A model generated the notes under the pieces. It saw only the letters and a program-made list of their open reading frames with translations, made no database searches and was not told where the DNA came from. The position numbers and the translations under genes were made by a program. A DNA stretch of 10,124 bases from the NCBI RefSeq assembly GCF_000003605.2, contig NW_003105111.1, positions 35,370 through 45,493 of the forward strand. Direction: 5' to 3'. Source of the DNA: Saccoglossus kowalevskii (Eukaryota; Hemichordata; Enteropneusta; Harrimaniidae). This document shows positions 5,641 through 10,124 of this stretch, piece after piece (position 1 is the first letter of the stretch; every line of letters begins with the position of its first letter).

Positions 5641-6612
5641 CTAAAATAATGGAAAATGAATTGGCTGTTGCAGTTGGATTAGGAAGTCTACCAGACAGTA
5701 CAATGAATGAGCGTGATATATACTGTTGTTTTGTAAAGGCATGAGACACTGCGATGAGCCCCGAGTTGTGTACACATCGCGGTAGACTTCCTGATTCAAC
5801 TTATGTTCATGTCCCCAGTCAGTGAAATGAATGATTGCAATACACACTATTGTTGTGATATTGAGAAAAAAGTCAGTCATGAACATTCTCATTAGTGCCG
5901 CTATGTCACCATTATCATCAGGGTCGGTATCTTGATCATCCTGTTCTTCAATCCATATGTGTTGCTCTACTAATTCTATCAAATCGGGTTCATCTTTTAT
6001 AGTATCAATTTCTTCAATTCTGTTGTTTTTCATTTCCAATAATTCCTCCATTAAAAGTGTTTCCGCAAGTTATTGGTCTGGATTTCGCATATTAGTTGTA
6101 ATCACTGGTGGAGAATCAGTTGACATTGCTTTTGGGCAAGTTCCATGTTTCTTGGAACCATTACAAGCACCTGTATTATGTGGATTGTTACATTCAACAC
6201 ACAAACAAGCAGGTCCGCAAAATCCATGAATTTTGAAGCACTTACAACATCGATTGGTACAGGTTGGTGCTTTCTTACATCCTTTTGAAGTAGAGCAACT
6301 TATGTTGTGTGATGTGTGGATACACCTGTGATGAACTCGCACTACTGGTAAAATGTTTTGTAAAATCATCCTTTTCCCAACCCAGCAAAGAATGATACAA
6401 AATCACATCCTGTACATTTGAAGAGCGTTTGCATGATTTTATCATGTCAAGTCGTGTGTGCTGTAAGTCAGGATCAAGATTTAGGGCTGATTTTAATTTA
6501 GATTCGTGGGATCATTATCCAATTGAACATATATCTCTTTTTGTTCGTATTTATACAATAGGGGCAGTAACACGTGATAAGTGTCTGTATCAGGTGAAAA
6601 TATCACTTCTTA
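5641..6612 (-). pseudogene. Decayed PIN/XPG-like nuclease plus CXC-domain gene
   Basis: Minus-strand pieces of one protein appear in order. The first (6609-6496) reads VIFSPDTDTYHVLLPLLYKY and continues to a stop. The second (about 6495-6430), in another frame, reads SALNLDPDLQHT. The third (about 6440-6300), again shifted, reads LFKCTGCDFVSFFAGLGKG, then FYKTFYQ and CEFITG, each set off by stops. The fourth (6369-6070) is a cysteine-rich block, SKGCKKAPTCTNRCCKCFK followed by CGPACLCVECNN, the C/CxC/CxC/CxN spacing of Tesmin/TSO1-like CXC domains. SPDTD plus TGCDxxSxFxGxGK recalls the second acidic cluster and helix-hairpin of FEN1/XPG/PIN nucleases. As I remember the family, many invertebrate proteins pair this core with a C-terminal CXC domain; AcademX transposons are reported to carry an XPG-like nuclease. 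Residues between ITG and the CXC are deleted. An acidic frame (6051-5641) follows the CXC in the same frame after one TAA, and may be its former C-terminus. Confidence 0.78.
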
Positions 6613-6660
6613 TACTGTGAACTCAATCTGTGTTAGCTCTGGGTTTTGAATATTATTAGC

Positions 6661-6730
6661 CAGTGTGGCTAATTGTACAACTTTTTTATTAGCCACAGAG
6701 AAATTTCATTAGCACATTTTTGTTACTGTA
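6661..6730. repeat. Candidate hAT terminal/subterminal sequence
   Basis: CAGTGTGGCTAATTGT starts at 6661, about 260 bases beyond the C-terminal end of the hAT gene. hAT elements typically begin with CAGTG or CAGGG. The motif TGGCTAAT/ATTAGCCA recurs in both orientations as short subterminal repeats (6666-6673, 6688-6695, variant CATTAGCACA near 6708), and TTAGCCA/TGGCTAA forms a hairpin across the proposed boundary (6656-6672). No matching partner end or 8-bp target duplication could be confirmed on the right side. Confidence 0.4.
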
Positions 6731-6922
6731 GGTTAGATATTATTAACAAATGCTACCCCCACAAACAACTTTGTGTCAACTGCATTTAATACATACACTA
6801 AGAAAATACAGTAAAATCTAGTTTTAATACACTGTAGTGTTATTAAAACTAAATTCTAACAGCTATTTGAAAGAAATATCACAATGGTTAATGTCTAATC
6901 ATTCACAATTAACATTACTTAT

Positions 6923-8454
6923 CTATAATCCCTGGACATCATTAGACTTGGTCACTTTATTTATTATGTTAGCAAAACTGGTACTGTCTTTCATACTGAT
7001 CTTGACATCAAAAGCTGCATTAAAATCAAAACTGAATATCAGGACCCTCCACTGAAATCATTGCAAGATCATTAACATGGTTCACTGTTAATAAATTTCT
7101 GTGAGCAGTTTTAATTAAATTGTACTAGGAAAAACCTCGTTCACAACTGACTAATGTCACTGGGCAGGTAAGTAACAAAGCATACAGTTTACATATATTT
7201 GGATATACCTCTCTTTCTTGGTAAATAACATCTCTAAAAAATGTCTGAGTATTCATGTGTTTGTTTTTTTAATATCAAGGACTTGACAAGTACCCATTCC
7301 AATTTTGTTTCTTTTGCATTAACAATTGGTGGGTGTAAATTTCTTTCCTTATCAGTTTTTGGAACACCAAATTGTTCAATGAGTGCCTCCAATTTATTTG
7401 CACCATAATTTGATTCTGGACAGTCAGGTATAATGTGGGGGATCTAATACACGAAATGAATCCATCAGACCACTGTCTGGAAACCATTCTTGAAGGTGTT
7501 TGACAATTTCTTTTTCCCTTTCATTTGGTGTGTCTCTTATCTCATGAGATTTACCCTCAGCAGGTGGAGAATTAGGGGCAAGTTTAAAAATTAACAATAA
7601 TCAAAGCGTTAACCGAATAGACTACAATTTTCTTTCTGCATGGCTTTGCACAATTTAGAAAGTAACCCAATAACATCAGTTCATAGGTATAACATATTTT
7701 TCAGCTGATAAGTGGCAACACGTTTCAAAAGTTCTGCAGCAAGGGTTTTTGAGAGAATCTATCATTTGCTATTTGGGCTAGCCAAAAAATTACACTCTCA
7801 ATGTAACCTACAAGGGCAACAATGCAATCATTAAAAGTTAACCATCTAGTAAAGAAAACCTGCTTTATTTTTTGGCTGTCTCGCCATGAACATTCTTAAC
7901 AACTTGGGGGAGAATTTTAAAGTTGTTCCCATCTGATTCAGATCACAATATATTTTACAAGGTAAGGTTTCTGATTGGCAGCTTTTTTAATAGCTAATGC
8001 CAAACAATGGGCAAGACAATGATTTGCCAAAAGGTAAGGATTTTTATCTTTGAATCTTGTTGTTACCCCAGTTTTAACTCCCCTCATAACACTGGCACCA
8101 TCTGTGGCCAGACGTATTAAATTCTTCGCTTTCTTACAGAGTAGATATGTCCTCAGCTGAACAACTTAAAAATTCACTAACACTTAGAAAGTGAGACACT
8201 ACATTGCCATCAGTGTTTACAAATCTAATGTATACAATCAAAGTTGATCAACTAGAAACATCAGTTGCCTCGTCTATCTGTGTAGCATATATTTTGAATG
8301 TACAGATTTTAATGTCATTTAAAATCTTCCTCTCAATAACAGTTCGTATAGCAAAGTAAAAATCATCCCAAGAAATCATGATGAGAATAGTGCAAAAGTT
8401 TAAATGAGTCACACCCCTGGAATGAAAGCATACAAAATACATTAACATTTGCAA
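6923..8454 (-). pseudogene. Decayed hAT transposase (KIAA1586/ZNF862-like)
   Basis: Read on the minus strand, blocks of a hAT transposase appear in correct order across several frames. They are YATQIDEATDVSS with the first catalytic Asp (8292-8251), then STLIVYIRFVNTDGNVVSHF; LIRLATDGASVMRGVKTGV with the second Asp at 8102; LLANHCLAHCLALAIKKAA (8021 onward); FSPKLLRMFMA; TRWLTFNDCIVALVGYIES (7845 onward); VKHLQEWFPDSGLMDSFRVL; NYGANKLEALIEQFGVPKT; and the C-terminal dimerisation region with SCERGFS (7148-7128) then IKTAHRNLLT and ISVEGPD, ending near 7026 with a possible tail to 6923. Stops (8248, 7938, 7125 and others) and at least five frameshifts make it dead. No BED or other N-terminal zinc finger is recognisable above about 8320. 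The protein catalyses cut-and-paste transposition in intact relatives. Good preservation of all core blocks suggests a full-length copy that decayed by point changes and small indels. Confidence 0.93.
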
Positions 8455-8980
8455 ATTTAATGATACTGATTTATTTTTATTTTATCTGTACAAATTAATG
8501 AGTAAATTCCATTTCTAACAATTACATTAATTGTAGTTATTCCACAGTCCCTTTAACAGAAAGAAAGGTAATCTTAACTTTTGATATATAGCAGTAATAA
8601 CAGAATGTATCAGTAAATGGGAATAAGTTTTTTGTTAAAAATAATAATATAAAACATAGTATACATTTATAGTATCTGCATCTTCATCACTGGCGTATGC
8701 ATCTCCAATATATGGCATTGTTCATTGTATCTGGATGATAACATAAGTTCGGCAGAAAAAATACCAGATTCGGCAAAATCAGTGCCGCGAGTTAAATAAC
8801 CGTGTACTCCCACATTAAAATAAAACAATACTCTGTCACAAAGTTTACTTAACTTTTCCATATCAGGTTGGCTTCTTGTCGTCACATTCAACTGGAACCG
8901 CCAGCACCACTGTTTTCTGCCAAATCCACCTTGAACTGATGCTGCTCCCGCAAAAAGACATTCATGCCTGTAGTGACCTG
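8455..8980. other. No recognised gene between the hAT relic and Harbinger
   Basis: AT-rich to about 8690, then more balanced. A minus-strand frame of 110 codons (8999-8667) is open but matches nothing I know; its N-terminal part reads into the Harbinger end, which argues against it being real as it stands. A CACCACTG at about 8906-8913 could be the far CAGTG-type hAT end, but its flanks do not match those at 6661. Confidence 0.4.
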
Positions 8981-9071
8981 GGGCGCGTTCAGTAAACAAA
9001 AGCGTTCGCGAACGTTTTCAACGGTGGCGCTTTGTAGTTAACGGACAGTACGTCTCACCGAAAACGTTCGC
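8981..9071 (+). promoter_or_regulatory. Harbinger left end / 5' UTR with palindromic CGTTCGCGAACG
   Basis: Ninety bases directly before the transposase ATG carry the putative terminal sequence plus nested inverted repeats (9003-9014; 9008-9019 against 9060-9071). Repeats of this kind near the ends are typical transposase or Myb-protein binding sites in Harbinger elements. The stretch must also serve as promoter and 5' UTR, as the ATG is about 95 bases from the presumed end. Confidence 0.55.
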
Positions 9072-9075
9072 AAAA

Positions 9076-9318
9076 ATGGCCGTTCCGTTGGCGAGACAGG
9101 CAATTGCTCTTTTAATTGACGATTTTTTTGAAGATGGTGTGAATGCCGATGCGGCAAAGTCAAGCTTAACCTTTTCAAAGGCTGCAATTTCAGTTGCGTT
9201 GACATCGACACAGAAAAATGTCCCGGTGCGCATAAACAACTACGTGGAAACTGTGGTTCCCCGGTATACGAATAATGATTTTAAATCTCATTTTCGTATA
9301 CATCGATCTACCTTTGAG
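9076..9318 (+). CDS. Harbinger transposase (HARBI1-like), exon 1
   Basis: An ATG at 9076 in a good initiation context (AAAAATGG) opens 81 codons ending in GAG, followed by the donor GTAAGA (9319-9324), phase 0. The end reads YVETVVPRYTNNDFKSHFRI then HRSTFE, the N-terminal signature that in HARBI1-like proteins precedes the helix-turn-helix region and the nuclease. The first 50 residues are a family-variable leader. Joining to exon 2 gives STFE followed by ELCILL without a gap, matching the family's continuous FRxxRxTFExL stretch. The minus-strand frame overlapping here is a shadow. Confidence 0.88.
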
Positions 9319-9776
9319 GTAAGACCATAACAAATGTGTATATAGTAAAGTATTTGTGAATGATTTTTTTAAAAAATATAAATGATTCTTTTAGCAACCT
9401 TGTATTAATATTAGTATTTATAAGATTAGTATCATATTTATGTTATTTCGGCATTATATCTTTACAGTTTCCAATAGAGTAATAACTTTTTGTTTATTAG
9501 TGAGACATTACTAAATTGTTCCTTATCCATGCTATGTGGTTTGATAACTAACTATAAAAACAAAAACAAAATATTTTTTCGACACTTGTGGCGTTCATTC
9601 TGCGTGGTAAGTGTTGATTTCCATCACCTTGTATATATTTTGTGTATTCCAAATTACTACTTGCAGATATAAATCTTGTTTCAAAACTTTATTTGAATGA
9701 ATATTTATTACAATCATATTATTTACCAAAAGGAAATGCAATAAAATTAATTGGTAACTTTTTATTTTATATATAG
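9319..9776 (+). other. Intron of the Harbinger transposase gene
   Basis: 458 nt, very AT-rich, GTAAGA donor, acceptor ATTTTATATATAG at 9776, phase 0. A GTAAGT at about 9605 could act as an alternative donor but no good in-frame cassette exon accompanies it. Open frames inside are AT-rich noise. Confidence 0.8.
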
Positions 9777-10124
9777 GAGTTGTGCATATTACTAGCATCA
9801 TCTATACCGGAGCGATCTCTCAGTATTGAGAAGAAAATGTTATCAACACTTTGGGTTCTTGGAAATCAAGAAAGTTATAGAGGTGTAGCCGATAGATTCG
9901 GAATCGGCAAAAGTTCTTTACATTATGTAGTAATGACCGTTTGTCAAGCCCTTGTTGCAAAGCAAAGTGATTATATTTGTTGGCCAAGGGGCATTGAAGT
10001 GCAACAGATTTGTGAAGGTTATCGTCAGAAGACAGGATTTCCAGGCGTAATTGGTGCTGTTGATGGAACCCACATATACATACCTGGCCCATCACACCAC
10101 AGAAATTCATACATAAATCGAAAA
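9777..10124 (+). CDS. Harbinger transposase (HARBI1-like), exon 2 with HTH and first catalytic Asp
   Basis: Open for 116 codons from the acceptor to the window edge. Residues (numbered from the ATG) 106-123 read LWVLGNQESYRGVADRFG, the conserved HARBI1 helix-turn-helix entry, followed by IGKSSLHYVVMTVCQAL. Residues 171-178 lead into VIGAVDGTHI, where Asp177 (codon 10062-10064) is the first acidic residue of the DDE nuclease; IPGPSHHRNSYINRK follows as in the family. The remaining Asp and Glu lie beyond the window. This protein performs strand cleavage and transfer during Harbinger transposition, usually with an element-encoded Myb-like partner. There is no sign of inactivation so far. It could instead be a domesticated HARBI1 gene, but the repeat-rich element end just upstream favours a transposon. 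Confidence 0.95.

Larger units (their letters stand above)
8981..10124 (+). mobile_element. PIF/Harbinger DNA transposon (5' part, right end outside window)
   Basis: A spliced HARBI1-like transposase gene (9076-9318 joined to 9777 onward) is preceded by a CpG-rich left end beginning about GGGCGCGTTCAGTAAAC at 8981. CTG just before it would fit a 3-bp CWG-type target site; this is a guess until the right end is seen. The left end holds a perfect 12-bp palindrome, CGTTCGCGAACG (9003-9014), and an inverted pair, GCGAACGTTTTC (9008-9019) with GAAAACGTTCGC (9060-9071). The gene has no stops or frameshifts within the window, in sharp contrast to the hAT, Tigger and nuclease relics, so this insertion is recent. 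The companion Myb/trihelix gene usual for Harbinger would lie outside the window. Confidence 0.8.

Noticed and set aside
5649-5744. Plus-strand 31-codon frame starting MENELAVAVGLGSLPDST
   Set aside because: Protein-like at first sight, but short, without splice donor, and antisense to the acidic tail frame; repeated GxLPDST codons at about 5780 seem to be coincidence from an inverted AGGAAGTCTACC.
8898-8920. CACCACTG as the matching right end of the hAT element
   Set aside because: Only the terminal CAGTG is shared with the 6661 end; the following bases and the 8-bp flanks (TTTTCTGC against TTATTAGC) do not agree well enough.
8667-8999. Minus-strand 110-codon frame next to Harbinger
   Set aside because: Starts inside the Harbinger end and has no recognisable domain; left as unassigned.

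Overview
This is metazoan nuclear DNA, most likely from a marine invertebrate. The evidence is AT-rich non-coding sequence, GT-AG introns, CpG-containing promoter-like stretches with YY1, CRE, E2F and CCAAT motifs, and a dense load of eukaryotic DNA-transposon genes (PIF/Harbinger, hAT, pogo/Tigger). I cannot name the species from sequence alone.

Layout, left to right. 1-1424 (minus): first two exons of an apparently intact spliced gene. A SAP-type domain is encoded in exon 1 (1424-1258), joined in phase across an 874-nt intron to a long open exon (383-1) that leaves the window. It resembles the N-terminus of invertebrate SAP/SWIM/YqaJ-type proteins. 1425-1740: TATA-less promoter-like region, perhaps bidirectional. 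2110-2458 (minus): frameshifted pogo/Tigger (DDE_1) transposase fragment. 2460-4150: non-coding, with a G run, nested hairpins and two degenerate tandem-repeat fields. 4175-4512 (minus): intact terminal exon with a C4HC3 PHD finger, followed by poly(A) signals. 4693-4987 (minus): frameshifted fragment of a PIF1-like helicase with Walker A and B. 5641-6612 (minus): decayed gene of a family pairing a PIN/XPG-like nuclease core with a C-terminal CXC (Tesmin/TSO1-like) domain. 6661-8454 (minus): heavily decayed but nearly complete hAT transposase of the KIAA1586/ZNF862-like type, with a plausible hAT end at 6661. 8981-10124 (plus): young PIF/Harbinger element whose HARBI1-like transposase gene is open and correctly spliced up to the window edge.

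The area is an accessory, transposon-rich stretch. Everything except Harbinger lies on the minus strand. The Harbinger transposase, the SAP gene and the PHD exon are open; the hAT, Tigger, PIF1 and nuclease/CXC copies are broken by stops, frameshifts and deletions. Several of the clearest signals (SAP exon, hAT motifs, nuclease core, Walker A) lie in reading frames that single-ORF calling misses. The recurrence of a SAP/(SWIM/YqaJ) protein, a PIF1 helicase and an XPG-like nuclease/CXC protein on one strand within 6.6 kb suggests, without proving it, that some are parts of one large replicative or Academ-like mobile element.
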